DNA of 64,000 nucleotides, taken from contig CP038133.1 of the NCBI GenBank assembly GCA_004519485.1, positions 1,198,830 to 1,262,829 of the forward strand. Direction: 5' to 3'. A program made the translations under genes and the position numbers. This document shows, one piece after another, positions 1 to 10,481 of this stretch. The stretch is from Nannochloropsis oceanica (taxonomy: Eukaryota > Sar > Eustigmatophyceae > Eustigmatales > Monodopsidaceae). Under the pieces are notes generated by a model. That model saw only the letters and a program-made list of their open reading frames with translations, was not told the DNA's origin and made no database searches. The first letter of the stretch is position 1, and each line of letters starts with the position of its first letter.

Positions 1-1040
1 CCCTTACAACATGACTTTGTTTTCCTTTCTCTACGCCCACACTGCCTCCCTCCCTTTTATCCCTCCCCCTCTCGCCCCTATCAATGAGTCGAAATAGGCG
101 ATGAAGGATGTAACTCTACCACACCCACATATGGATAATTTAACAAACTTCCTACCGGACAGCGGATATCCCGAGATTTGGCAGTGTGTACATCGAGATT
201 TGGATCAAAGAAAATTGGGACGAAAAGTCAGTCTCCAACCGCGGCCCAAGGGAGTGTGAATCGAAATTTTGGACCCAAGAAAGTGATGTTGGGACACAAG
301 TCTCGAATCCCCGCCCAAATGAAAGGGGGAGTGTGTGGCAATTATCATAGTACGTCGGTTTTAGAGCCCGCAGAAAGCCGTTGGTTGGGGTCGGACGATT
401 TTTGGGGAGCGATTTCCTCTTTGCGAGCCTTCCAACAGGTTTGAAAGCATTGAGGCAGTAAATGAATATCAAATATTCCGATTAAATGACCGGCCTTTCG
501 ACTTTTGGTCTTGCTCAGCAAGGTATGACACCGGAAGCTGTAGGAGCAGCAGCAGCAGCAGCAGCTACAGTTGCAGCGGAGAGCATAGATGTATACTTAT
601 TTTTCCACGTCCATGCCCTACCTATCTTACGACTGCTAGTGATAATGGACTTAATTTCTCCAAGGATCAGCAGCACAATAGTGTTGCTTCGCGTCCCTCA
701 TATCCTGCGACTGCTCTTCCTCACAACACCCTCCTCCCCCCTACTTCACCTTCGCCATTCCCTTCTCGTCGGACCCACCATTGTGATGGTGCTGAGTAAG
801 ACAGAAAGGATGAAGTTTTCACAAGGGATGGACGACGAGGCGCTGAATTTATGTCAGAAAAAGAGCTCGCTGAGTGGACCCTGGCTTTTCCTTTCTTGCC
901 ATGATGATACTTATTTACGTGTATATCTTCCGAATTCCAGTCGTCCTTTACCCTCTGTCATCGTAATTATACGAATGTTTCCTGATTAGAAATCTCCGCT
1001 TTCCCCCTCACAATATCCCTGCATTATTTCCACTCAGAGT
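1..1040. other. Left-edge intergenic stretch
   Basis: No convincing gene. Open frames on both strands are short and show no domain. A short AGC run lies near 545-570. Two imperfect copies of a roughly 70-base segment lie between about 195 and 345, ending in a purine-rich stretch near 320-335. CT-rich sequence at about 1000-1060 leads into the 3' end of the next gene on the minus strand. Confidence 0.4.
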
Positions 1041-1892
1041 TTAGTCCCCTCTCTTACCCCCTCTACCGCCGCTCCCCCGAAAGCGCGCCTCCGATCCCAC
1101 TATGGTCGTCGTTTTACCCCCACTAAGCAGTCCAATCGCTGCAACCATTTCTGATTTTCTAGTTATCAAGCCCCCCTCCCGCTCCCGTCCTGTATCTGGT
1201 ATCGCCTGCACCACCTGCATCGGGTCCGGCCCCTGAGTTGCCCCTGCTGCAAGGTAAGCCCTCTCTCGTGCCTGGTGATAATGAGCCGTGCCGAATGATA
1301 GCTCTACTTTCTGTGGCACGTCGTAGAATTGAAGGACAAAGTACGCATAGATTTGCGGGCTCACCCAATCTACCCCTCGTCCGAGGTAGATCCTCTCTTT
1401 GCTGTTGACCAGGCGAAGTTCATCGCCTCCACCGTTTTGATAATCGACAATGATGGAGAGATTGTCATCGAGCTGTAGCGGTTCGAGGGAAGACTTGATG
1501 TCCTTGAGTTGACCAATATAGGCAATACCAGGCATTTCCTGCCACTGGACACGGTTGCTTGCTCCAAGGTAGTTCAGCACCACCCCCATTTGCCCACAGT
1601 CTCGCCCGTGGCAGTTCTCACCTGACTTGACTTCGAGGCGCTTGCCTTTCCAAAAGATGTCTGCAGCCACCTGGATGGCACCCGAAAAGGTGGGGTTGAC
1701 AAGAGCATAGCCGTAGGAATAACCTTCAGGGATACCTTCGTCAATCGTGCTTTCCTTAAAAATGTGCTCGAGCTGCTCCCAACTCATGCCTCGGGCGGCG
1801 TCCCGGGTGGGAAGAAGGGCAAGGTCAGCCGCGATAGGCGTGGGAAGGAAAAGGGCATAGAGAAAAATTTGGCAAAGGACGAGGATGTCCAT
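1041..1892 (-). CDS. Predicted secreted protein of unknown family
   Basis: The product is 283 aa from the ATG at 1892. I chose this start because it opens directly into a hydrophobic signal peptide (MDILVLCQIFLYALFLP, likely cleaved after PIAA). The open frame continues upstream without a better ATG. The mature part looks beta-rich. It contains GYALVNPTFSGAIQVAADIF, a CHGRDC pair of cysteines that could form a disulfide, and segments resembling a small beta-barrel (IIVDYQNGG, RIYLGRGVDW, FVLQFYDVPQKVEL). The C-terminal 60 residues are Gly/Arg-rich and look disordered. I do not recognise the family and assign no function. Destination is probably the secretory pathway or, less likely, the plastid. 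It appears intronless. Confidence 0.65.
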   Translation of the reverse strand: MDILVLCQIFLYALFLPTPIAADLALLPTRDAARGMSWEQLEHIFKESTIDEGIPEGYSYGYALVNPTFSGAIQVAADIFWKGKRLEVKSGENCHGRDCGQMGVVLNYLGASNRVQWQEMPGIAYIGQLKDIKSSLEPLQLDDNLSIIVDYQNGGGDELRLVNSKERIYLGRGVDWVSPQIYAYFVLQFYDVPQKVELSFGTAHYHQARERAYLAAGATQGPDPMQVVQAIPDTGREREGGLITRKSEMVAAIGLLSGGKTTTIVGSEARFRGSGGRGGKRGD

Positions 1893-2629
1893 TTGTCTGT
1901 ATAATATGTGCATGACGGATAGAGGATAGTAGCTGTGAGAAACGAGAGGCGAAATTCGAGAGGGTGTTGGGCATAAATTTGATGTTTGCGCTAGCACAAA
2001 GCTTCTGTGCGACATGGAGGGGTCTTTAGAGAGAGAATCCTTTGCCACCACACTTTTTCCTTATTGGTTACCTGCTTCAGTTCAAGACAGCGTCGTGTGC
2101 TTCACCTCCCCCTTGTCGGTTTTACGTGCCCGGGGCAACAGCTCAAGCAGCAGCGTGTCGACCTTATGCCAGTGAGATCCATTCATTCTGCTCTAAGACA
2201 CGTGATTTCAAAAACCTTTTAATGTCAAACCGCAAAGCTGATGCCACCTGCTCAGCCTATTTTGGCAGCGCTCCCTGCAAACTGTGTGTTTCCGGTTCTT
2301 TTCTGCGTTCGAAGGGCGTGTACAACATGAAAGGATGCGTCGCAAATGTCACAATATACCTCATAGATCTTTGGCATTGCGTCAATGCTTGTTTAGTGCA
2401 TCATTACTTACTGCATGTCCTCAAATAGGCCGCATAAAGGGCATGAACTGAGCGAGAGCGTGTTTTGGTCTGCAAACAACGCCCATTTCATCGCTTTTAT
2501 CTCAACCCTGCATATTGATTAATAAAAGAAATGCAGCATCGAGGGGTACATATTGATTCTTGTACGTTCTGTTTGCCCCATATATTGTTTCTTTACATAT
2601 CTTTGTCCATCGCTTCCTCCTCTTTCCAC
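1893..2629. other. Intergenic, 0.74 kb
   Basis: This lies between the start of the secreted-protein gene and the 3' end of the MDP1-like gene, both on the minus strand, so it should hold the promoter of the former and the terminator of the latter. Open frames here (for example 2042-2428 on plus) show no family resemblance. No other feature was seen. Confidence 0.4.
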
Positions 2630-4147
2630 CTACTTCTTCACAAAATGCTTTGCCATCATCCTCCGAGCCCGCCATTGCTCTCTGTACACACGCAAGCCAC
2701 TCTCTAGGGCAGTCCACGACAGGCCCTCAGTCGATGTGACAACTTGAGCACAACAACCCAGCTTGCGGGCATCTGTGACAAAGAGGCAGCGAATGAGGCG
2801 TTGAATGAGGGGGAGGGACAAAAACATACATACATCGGAAAGTCACGTTAAGTATGTCAGCATGGAGTGAAAAGAAAGACAAGTGCCACTACGGACCTTG
2901 CAGATTACCCATTTGGTCGTCGAAAAACAAGACTTGGTGCGCCTCTGCTTTGGCGGTCCTGTTTTGTGAGGGTTAAAAAAAAATGAGTGGGATGAGACGG
3001 AAGGGTCGAAGAGGCTTCGATAAGAGAAGGGAGTAAGGCCGACTTGTCTCTGGGTGCCATACCTCAGAATCTCCCGGAGGTGCTTCGCCTTGCCAAAGCC
3101 CTCGGCGGAAATATGCATGAGCATCTCGTCGCTTCTGCTTTTGCCTTCTTCTCCCTCCCTTCCTTCCTCGTCCCCCTTTTCCAACACCACGACGGAGGAG
3201 GGGGAAGAGAAAGAGGGGTTGGAGGAGGAGAGTGAGGGAGAAGCGAGGAAGAAAGCATGCAGTTTCATTAATTGCAGCATTTGGACGGCTGCCTGGGTGT
3301 TGGGCGCGCGGGAGGCAATGGCTAGGGTGACAGTTCTAGTGCGGTGAAGAGCACCGAGAACCTAAGGAAATGGGAGGAGGGAAGGGGAAGCAGGGAAAAC
3401 GGACCAAGAAAGATATTAAGAGGAGGAAGGGGGAAGAGATAAAAAGTAAGAGGACCCCAGACACGAACATCGGGAGACAAGACCTACCTCGCGCGTTTCC
3501 GGGAACAAACGAAAGAGGGTCGGCCCACCTCTTCCTCCTCCTCCACCTCGCCCTCCTCCCCAACCGCCACTACTGAAGACGCCGCCAACGTGCACGTGGT
3601 CGGGATGGTTGGTTGCGGCAAAGGGAGGAAGTTGATCCGAAATGTTGCCTTTCCAAAGAGTGTAGTCCAAGTCGACGATGATGAGGGAAGGGAGTTCGAA
3701 AGAGGTGGATGAGGAGGAGGAAAGGGAGGCAAGGAGGGCGTGAAGACGGGGGTGATGGCAATGAGAAGATCTGGGTAGACAGGGTGGTATCGGCAGCAAC
3801 GGTGAAACTGGTGCATTATTTGTTGTTGCCGATTGCGTTCGTGCTATCCTCTCTTCCCCTAGACGCTCCTCGTCCGCCACCTCCTCGTCACTGTCGAGGA
3901 CTATGAGGATGCTTGTGCTGCCGCTCGTTGTGAGAGTACCAATAGCAGCACTGCCACGGACCCGCTTACGCTGTTCCTCTTCCTCGTCATCCCTCTCATG
4001 CTGCTGCGGATGCTGTTGGGGCTGCAATTGCGGATAATTAGAGTAGGTACAGGAGGCAGGCCTATCCCCGCAAAACGGCCCTTCCGCGGGCCGTTTTGTG
4101 ATATGCTTCCGCCGCTGTGGGTCTCCTTGTTGTAATGGTTCTTCCAT
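2630..4147 (-). CDS. MDP1: MDP-1-like HAD phosphatase with long N-terminal extension
   Basis: Four exons on the minus strand: 4147-3488, 3361-3063, 2958-2897 and 2772-2630. They sum to 1164 nt, giving 387 aa. Magnesium-dependent phosphatase-1 proteins are HAD enzymes acting on phosphotyrosine or glycated/sugar phosphates. HAD motif I is LIIVDLDYTLW near residues 155-165, with the two catalytic Asp of DxD. LAIASRAPNTQAAVQ matches the motif II Ser region. VLFFDDQMGN is the metal-binding motif of the last block, followed by the family-type ending DARKLGC...GLSWTALESGL. Animal and plant MDP-1 is about 165-190 aa. Here there is a low-complexity N-terminal extension of about 150 aa, a Gly-rich loop after motif I and a Glu-rich insert before exon 3. 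I started at the ATG at 4147, since no in-frame ATG precedes it. An upstream exon is possible. Confidence 0.85.
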
Positions 4148-4457
4148 GCTCTCTGCCGGCCCTGTGTGCGTAGGAAGTGGGGGATCTGCGTCTGATTGTG
4201 AAGAAAGGAAGAAAGAGCGGGGAGGTTGACAAGCAACACCGTAAGCAAGCACGTGAGCATAACCAACACAGGCATCATGAGCGCCTTTCTTGTTTTTTCT
4301 TTGACTCTTGTATTTCCGTATGTATTCGTACGGTCCTCCTCTGCCATCATCGCACCTCTTTACACTCTCCTCCCTTCCTCCCCGTCCCTCCCTTCATACC
4401 AAACACACAAACCATTTCCCACGTTCATTTTCCTTGAAGCATTTTACTCCTGTCGCC
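4148..4457. other. Spacer between two minus-strand genes
   Basis: About 310 bp separates the ATP6AP2 stop from the MDP1-like start. It contains a minus-strand frame from 4350 with a hydrophobic segment (MMPVLVMLTCLLTVLLVN). It lies out of frame with MDP1 and could be an alternative first exon adding a membrane anchor, or chance. Otherwise it is promoter and 3' UTR sequence. Confidence 0.35.
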
Positions 4458-6561
4458 TTAATCCATCTTCCCTCCCGAGGTGTCTGCCAAGAACTTCGCG
4501 TACAACAAGGAATCCCTGGGGCCCGAATCCGCACCATAAAGGAGACAGAGCGACAGCAGCAGGACGAGAATGAGGCCCACGGTGGTCCAGGTCAGGATGT
4601 TTACCTAGGGAGGGAGAAAGAGAGGGAAGGGAGGAGGGGTAAGACAAAGACTGCTCAAAACGTTCACGGGTAAGACTCCACGACCCATGCAAACAGAGAA
4701 GGTGTCTTCACCCTTCCTTCCCCTTCTCCGAAGGGGAGTTAAGCCAATGGACGTACATTAAAAATGTCCTCCTCGGTGAGGGGTGTGCTATCAGAGTCCC
4801 CGTCCTGCAGGCGTCTTCTCGGGGCAATCGGCTCTGTTACGGCTCCCTGTGGTTTTCAATGAATTATATACGGTGAGAAATGCAGACAGATACACGAGAA
4901 AAGATAGAGATAGAGATAGAGATAGAGATTGAGAGATGGATGCAGACAGTTACATGAATGCATCTGTATAAAATGAGATAGAGAGGCAGTCAGAGATATG
5001 AGTGCATCCAAAGAGAAGTAGAGAGAGAGTAGATTACACATCTATCTATCTATCTATCTATCCATCTGCCATCTGTCCTGTCCATCAATCTACCTTTCCA
5101 CGTTGTTGCATGTTAAAGTGAGCATTATCATTCCCTCCCATTTCCCCTTCCCTTCCTCACCGTCTGCCTCAACAAGACTTCAGAGATCACGCCACCTTTC
5201 TCCCCGTATTTCACCCCCAACACCTGATTGGTCTTGGCCATGGCCACGTCCATCATCCTCTTCGCCAGAGACGAGGGGGGGGAGGAAGGGCCGTACGTGA
5301 GCTGCAGGGTCCGCAATCCATCAGCCGCGAAAAGGATGAAGTCAGGGGAGGACGAGGGGGGGGAAGGGGTGGAGGGAAGGAGGGTGACGAGCTTAAGCAG
5401 GGCCTGGAGCTCGGAGAGGAAACGGCGATCAGCCTGCGAGGGAGGGGGGGAAGGTAGAAGGAATGAGGGAAAATGAGAGAGAGAACATAATAGCGTCATG
5501 ACAACCAACGATCATCAGAAGAGACAATGCGGTAATCCACGCCTCCATCCCTCCCTCCCTCCCTCCCTCCCTCCCTACCGCTCCGTGGACGTTGAACGTG
5601 TTACCAATCTCGGTCGCCGAGGCCACCGCCTCCATCTCCTTCTCGATGAAGGACAGATCAATCTTTTGCGACAGCGGATCAATTGCCACCACTTCCTGCT
5701 GCTGCTGCTGCTGCTGGCAAACGGGCAAGTCACGCGTGGCTGGGTCGCAAGCGATGCAGGCGACGAAAGAGGAGGAGGACGAGGAGGAAGACGCGGAGGA
5801 GGAGGTGGCATTGCCCGCGTAGCGTTTAGCTACAGCATGCAGGTCCTTAAGACTGTACAGGAAAGGTGAGGGGAAAAATGAATCACAAGGGATGTGTAGA
5901 TGACAAAGGTCTACATGTACGTCCTGCCTGTCTCCTCACGTCTGCCGGGCTGCTCTTACCTCTCTCCTTCCCTCCTCCTTCCTTCTTCACTTACCCTCCC
6001 ACGCGCGCCTGATACAAGCCTCGAGCCGCCTGCAGCCCTTGGACGTAGCTTGTTGTCGTCTCCACGCCATCTAATAGAGCAACAAACACCGCGCCTGCGC
6101 CGTGCGACGCAAAGACGTCCAGAGAAGGCAAGGCTTGTTTGTAGGCATGCGCCGGGTGGCCCAGCACGCGGTGGTGCACTTCTTCCAGTTCTGCCGCGGA
6201 GATTTCAGGGGCTTTGTTGGACGCAATGTGCGTTGCGGGCTGTGCATGAGGGGGGAGGAAGCGGAAGGAGACGGAGGAGAACGGTGCGGAGATGCGATGA
6301 GGACGAGTGACGGCGGACGGAGATGACGAGATCAAAAGATAAGGCCCGGACCAAAAAGACTACCACTTTCCACCAAAATAGCACCTGCAGACGTACCGTG
6401 GGGATGCGCAGGACGTCGACGGAGCTGCCCTCGGGCACGACCAAGGCAAGGAAGTGGGAGTTGGAGCAGGACATGGGATCTGCCGCCTGAGCGGCCATAG
6501 TCCCCGCCAGCCACGCCACGGACAGGAATGATCCTGCCGCCTTGATGCGCACCATCATCAT
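4458..6561 (-). CDS. ATP6AP2: V-ATPase accessory subunit 2 / (pro)renin receptor homologue
   Basis: Six exons (6561-6397, 6239-5995, 5852-5579, 5433-5161, 4846-4757, 4604-4458) give 397 aa; human ATP6AP2 has 350. The protein is a type I membrane subunit needed for assembly of the proton-pumping V-ATPase in the endomembrane system. The N-terminus is a signal peptide (MMMVRIKAAGSFLSVAWLAG...AAQA). The luminal part carries RRFLSELQALLKLVT, matching the family's FLSELQVLHDI segment, preceded by IDLSFIEKEMEAV. The C-terminus has one transmembrane helix (WTTVGLILVLLLSLCLLYGA), then SGPRDSLLYAKFL, ending in GGKMD. This closely parallels the human tail PGYDSIIYRMTNQKIRMD with its ER-retrieval signal. 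A Gln run and a Ser/Pro-rich loop are local insertions. The first of three consecutive ATGs is taken as the start. Confidence 0.87.
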
Positions 6562-7006
6562 CGTTGGGGCCCGCTCTGTGTCATGGTGTTGCGTGTGCGA
6601 GTGTGTGAGTGGGTGGGTACAGAGCAGCGGGGACCAGGACAACGCCCCCCATGTGAGCGCGGTGACCATGATGAGCTAGTTTGCTGGCCTCAAGAGACCT
6701 CACGAGGGCCAGGCAGTCGAACACGGGGTAGCCTACGACCTTAAGTACCAACTGAGTCCATGCAAGTGAAGGGTGGGGAGGGACATGAAGGAGGTGGCAA
6801 GGCGGGGAAAGATTCAAAACGTAGATGTTTTGTCGTCTCGCTTCGAGAGCAGAAAAGGGCGAACTCCCTGCTTGCTGCTTCTTCGCTTCCATGCCGCCTC
6901 AAGCAAGCAACACACCTACACGCATCTACTTATGGACACTCACGCCCTCCGTCTCCATTCTCCCTCTCACTAGGCCATCACTAGTCGGGACAAGCAACAG
7001 ACCACC
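6562..7006. promoter_or_regulatory. Divergent promoter region, ATP6AP2 / EMC6
   Basis: These 445 bp separate two start codons on opposite strands, so it must hold both promoters. No TATA-like box or other named element stands out. Minus-strand open frames (6669, 6892) run through it but add no recognisable protein. Confidence 0.5.
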
Positions 7007-7565
7007 ATGATGGACCCTACAATGATGCAGGCTCAGATGGCTGCCCCTGCTCCCAGCATCGAGTCTGCTGACCTCGCCAGCCGCTCGCAATTGTCCATGC
7101 CTGCCCTTACACACAACAACCAGGTTGTGGAGCACGTCCGAGGGTTGATGTCCATTTTTGCCGGGGCAGCGGCGGGCGTGTTGGGGGCAACGGGCATCGT
7201 GCAGGTACGAGAATGAGGGAGGGGAGGACTGGAAAGAGGACACCTCGCATAAGGCAGAGGTCACCCTTGCATTTATCCGTCTCCCTGCCCATCTCCCGTG
7301 CACCTTCCTACTGCATCTGCCGTTCTCCATGATACCACTGACCTTGTCAACTCAACCCTCCCCAATCACACAGGGCGCGCTGGCCTTTCTCGTCTTCTAC
7401 CTCCTCACGTCCCTGGGCCTGCTATTCAAAATGAAATTGACGGGAGACATCTCCACGTATTTTCCTACCAAATGGTACGCATTTTTGCTGGCTGGCGTGG
7501 CGAATCATGTCTTGTCGTTTTTACTGTTCTGGACCATGGGTTACACTCTAATCCATATTTACTAG
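7007..7565 (+). CDS. EMC6: ER membrane protein complex subunit 6
   Basis: Two exons, 7007-7204 and 7374-7565, encode 129 aa with an intact frame. EMC6 is a core membrane subunit of the EMC, which inserts and stabilises multi-pass and tail-anchored proteins in the ER. The signature NNQVVEHVRGLMSIFAGAAA matches the family start (NNxVL...R...S..AG..AG). Three hydrophobic helices follow, with FLVFYLLTSLGLLFKM spanning the exon 2 start and a typical ending LFWTMGYTLIHIY (human LFWTFLYGMVHVY). The N-terminal 45 residues are Met/Ala/Ser-rich and poorly conserved. CCDC47, another ER-translocon partner, is encoded elsewhere in this window. Confidence 0.93.
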
Positions 7566-7790
7566 GAGGGAGAGGGAAGGGACCCGAGGGGATGGTTGAA
7601 ATGGCACAAACAAAATGAATCAAATGCAATTCAAACGACGTATATCGAGCATGTCTTGGAATACCAATGACAAACCTGTATACGAAAGGAGGGCATGACT
7701 TTATTTTCTGCTGATTCGACCTCGTCATCGACTGCTTCATACGTCCGTCAATCTATTTTGCATTTACTTATTCTTTGTTCCTTCAGCTCA

Positions 7791-10481
7791 TTAACGACAA
7801 GGCTTTACCACCTCATCACCACCCACCTCCCGACTGACCCGCCAGCTCTCTCCCGCCCACCATAACTCATACCAATGCCGGTCGGCTGCACTCTGAAACG
7901 ACACCTGGACCACGGGGTGTGGAAACACCCGGACACTCCCCACCACTGGTGGCGACGCCCCATGTAGTACCGTGTGATCCGTCACAAGCCACGCCTCCTC
8001 GCTCGTCCCATCCGCCCTCGATTCCTCAATTATGTGCCCCTTTCCCTCCGCACTGACATATATCACTTTTTGACAGCCCAAAATCTGCAACTCATCTCCC
8101 CTCCGAACATGAATCCCCGACCGGACCGAGTGGTCAACCAATGTGTACTTGAACGACACCCTTTTATCTCCCCCCCTCCCTTCCTTCTCTTGTGAATAGG
8201 ACTCATCGAACGAAAACATTATTCGGTATAAGCGTTGGTCATGTCCCACATAGCAAACCTCTCTGGCACTCACCGCCACAGGGTCGCCGCCCAATCTTGG
8301 CAGTTCTGGACCGTCGAACGCGACATCCTCTACTTTTAAGGTGTTTTTCTCGCGCACGATGTCAAAGGACAACATTAACAGCCTGTCCATCTCCGCGTCT
8401 CGCACCCAGGCCCGAGCAAGTGAGTCAGGACTTGCCTTTGAGGTCGGCGCCCGCCACACAGTGGGGGAACCCCGAATAATGAGTGGGTGATTAACGACAC
8501 GTCGGCTCTGAATGTCCGCCTCGACCAAGTGCCCGTCCCACCCTCCATACACCAGCCACCCCTCTTCTTCCGGACCCAGCGCGCACACCCTTCCTCCCTC
8601 AGCCGCGCGGGGAAACCCCATACATTTCGTCAAATCACGCGTCAACCAGCCTTCCTCCCCTCCTTCCCCCTTCCCCTCACCCTCCCCATGCTCCGATCCC
8701 CATAAAAGCGAAGGAGGTAGTACATTGCGTCGTCCCACCAGCATGACATGCTGCGATGTTTCTTCGATAAAGTAATACACCGTAGGAGCCAGTGTTGCCC
8801 CCTCTCCTACCCTCGGGAGCTGCAACGGCAACACACCCGAAGGCTTGGAGCACCCTGTTTCATTCACGGCCACTAGGCGATAAAAGAAATCTGACGGCGG
8901 GGAGCGCATTAAGCTCTTGTCCAACACCTGCCCTTGCTCCGGAACCCAAGAATCTATCACCCCTCTTTCCACCACCATCCAGTCCCCCCCTCCCCGTCTT
9001 TCCCCCCTTCCTCCTCCGTTCTCTATATCGCGACAGCGATGTAACTCGTAGCTACGGGCGCTGGTGGATCCCCGGAAGGTGAGAAGGCCTTGGGCTGTCA
9101 CAGACAAAAGACGTGGTGGGGCAGGCACGGGAAGAGGAAGTGAGAAAGGGATGGAAGGCAAAGAGACACAGGGTTTGCTGTTGCTATTTTGCCCTATGCC
9201 GCTGTCATGGGAGAAGCAGAGATGGCCGTAGGTGTGCAGCAGTGACATCATCCCTCTTTCGTCGTAGCGGTCGCCGGAAGGAAAGCCGGGCCAGTGGTAG
9301 GCCCAAAAGACATTGAAACCCCAGGGCTCTTCGTGAAAGTAGAAGCCACCGCGAAAAGATCGGAAGCGAAGGCTCCAGAGGCAGGCACCAATGACGCCTT
9401 GTCCAGCTTGGGCTTGAGCAACGAGGGTGGAGAGGAAAGAGGCCGTGGACGAGAGAGAGGCGAATCCAAACTCACCCACGAAGAAAGGCTTCTTGCCCTG
9501 GCACGCGTGGAGATCAGAGAAGAGGGCATCTACGAAGGATGAGGGAGGGAGGGTGCATGTGGTGATGGAAGAGAGGATGGGGGAGTCAGCAGTGCTCCCA
9601 TCACCCGAAGGATAATAATGACGGGAGACAATGTCAATCGATTCCTCGCCCAGCACGCCCGGGTCTACGCCGTGGTGGCCATCAATCACCAAATGTCTGC
9701 ATTCATCCGCCTCCTTGATGATCCTCGCCATGCGAATCGTCCATGCAGAGGGACAGTCCAATTCATTTCCCGTTTCCCACGCGAGGATGGTGGGGTCCTC
9801 CCGGTACAATGCACCATTTATTGTATTCCTCCTCCCCACCACCGCCCTGATCACCTCGCCCCAATCTTGCAAGCACACATCTTCCTCCCAAAAAGCCCTT
9901 GCGCAGTCCTTGCCTACAAACCCACGCCATCTCGCCATACTTTCCACTCCACCCACCCATGTCCACTGGTCGATAAGCGGAAGGATTAATCGAATACCCA
10001 TTTCTCTTGCCACGTCCAAGGCCTGGTCCAAGACTTGCATGTACTGCTCGTTGAGACAGAATTTCTGAGACTTCGGATCCCATTCTACGTGACATCGTCG
10101 AGCAGGGTCAGGATGGACGATCTTGTCTTCAATGGACAAGGTATAGGGCCGCGCCACCCGCCCCCCTTGGTGGAGAACTGAGCGCAAAGCGTCTGTCTGC
10201 TCCCACCGGGTGGGGAGCCGCCAGGGGTCTTGGATAAAGGTTAGCTCGGGAATATTGAAGGATACAAAGTAGAACGGATAGATCATCGGTGGTATGGTAC
10301 AGGTGGGTGCGAGGGCTCGATCCGTGCTTGTGCTGGGAGGGCTGTCGTCGCTTCCCGGAAGCAGCGAGCGGGAAGAATTCGTGGAGGCTGATGCTGTGCT
10401 TGTCGTGGCGACGGCATTATCATCTTCATAGAGTACCAGCCCGCGGCGTTTGATGAACGGGAGGGGTGGAGGCGCAGCCAT
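7791..10481 (-). CDS. GH5-like endo-mannanase with C-terminal lectin-like beta-propeller
   Basis: A single uninterrupted frame of 896 aa. Residues about 65-400 form a GH5-type (beta/alpha)8 glycosidase, the group that includes endo-beta-1,4-mannanases. The putative acid/base is E240 in LAWETGNELD and the nucleophile is E337 in FFVGEFGF; HYYPSGD and LWSLRFRS fit the strand ends. After a linker comes a fibronectin-III-like segment (PAPPRLLSV...DFFYRLVAVNETG, about 430-540). The last 330 residues hold blade-like repeats (GWLTRDLT...GFPRA, WLVYGGWDGHLVEAD, YELWWAGESWRV) resembling propeller or fucolectin modules. The annotated ATG (10481) gives no clear signal peptide. Upstream, a second frame has one (see findings). 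It lies tail-to-tail with EMC6 and near the GH2 beta-mannosidase, suggesting mannan turnover. Substrate is inferred. Confidence 0.8.
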   Translation of the reverse strand: MAAPPPLPFIKRRGLVLYEDDNAVATTSTASASTNSSRSLLPGSDDSPPSTSTDRALAPTCTIPPMIYPFYFVSFNIPELTFIQDPWRLPTRWEQTDALRSVLHQGGRVARPYTLSIEDKIVHPDPARRCHVEWDPKSQKFCLNEQYMQVLDQALDVAREMGIRLILPLIDQWTWVGGVESMARWRGFVGKDCARAFWEEDVCLQDWGEVIRAVVGRRNTINGALYREDPTILAWETGNELDCPSAWTIRMARIIKEADECRHLVIDGHHGVDPGVLGEESIDIVSRHYYPSGDGSTADSPILSSITTCTLPPSSFVDALFSDLHACQGKKPFFVGEFGFASLSSTASFLSTLVAQAQAGQGVIGACLWSLRFRSFRGGFYFHEEPWGFNVFWAYHWPGFPSGDRYDERGMMSLLHTYGHLCFSHDSGIGQNSNSKPCVSLPSIPFSLPLPVPAPPRLLSVTAQGLLTFRGSTSARSYELHRCRDIENGGGRGERRGGGDWMVVERGVIDSWVPEQGQVLDKSLMRSPPSDFFYRLVAVNETGCSKPSGVLPLQLPRVGEGATLAPTVYYFIEETSQHVMLVGRRNVLPPSLLWGSEHGEGEGKGEGGEEGWLTRDLTKCMGFPRAAEGGRVCALGPEEEGWLVYGGWDGHLVEADIQSRRVVNHPLIIRGSPTVWRAPTSKASPDSLARAWVRDAEMDRLLMLSFDIVREKNTLKVEDVAFDGPELPRLGGDPVAVSAREVCYVGHDQRLYRIMFSFDESYSQEKEGRGGDKRVSFKYTLVDHSVRSGIHVRRGDELQILGCQKVIYVSAEGKGHIIEESRADGTSEEAWLVTDHTVLHGASPPVVGSVRVFPHPVVQVSFQSAADRHWYELWWAGESWRVSREVGGDEVVKPCR

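Noticed and set aside
195-445. Possible end fragment of an LTR retroelement (purine-rich stretch followed by TG, imperfect internal repeats)
   Set aside because: Too short and without any recognisable element protein; at most an old degraded remnant.
486-989. 167-aa plus-strand open frame
   Set aside because: No domain, hydrophobic composition from CT-rich DNA, no splice partner.
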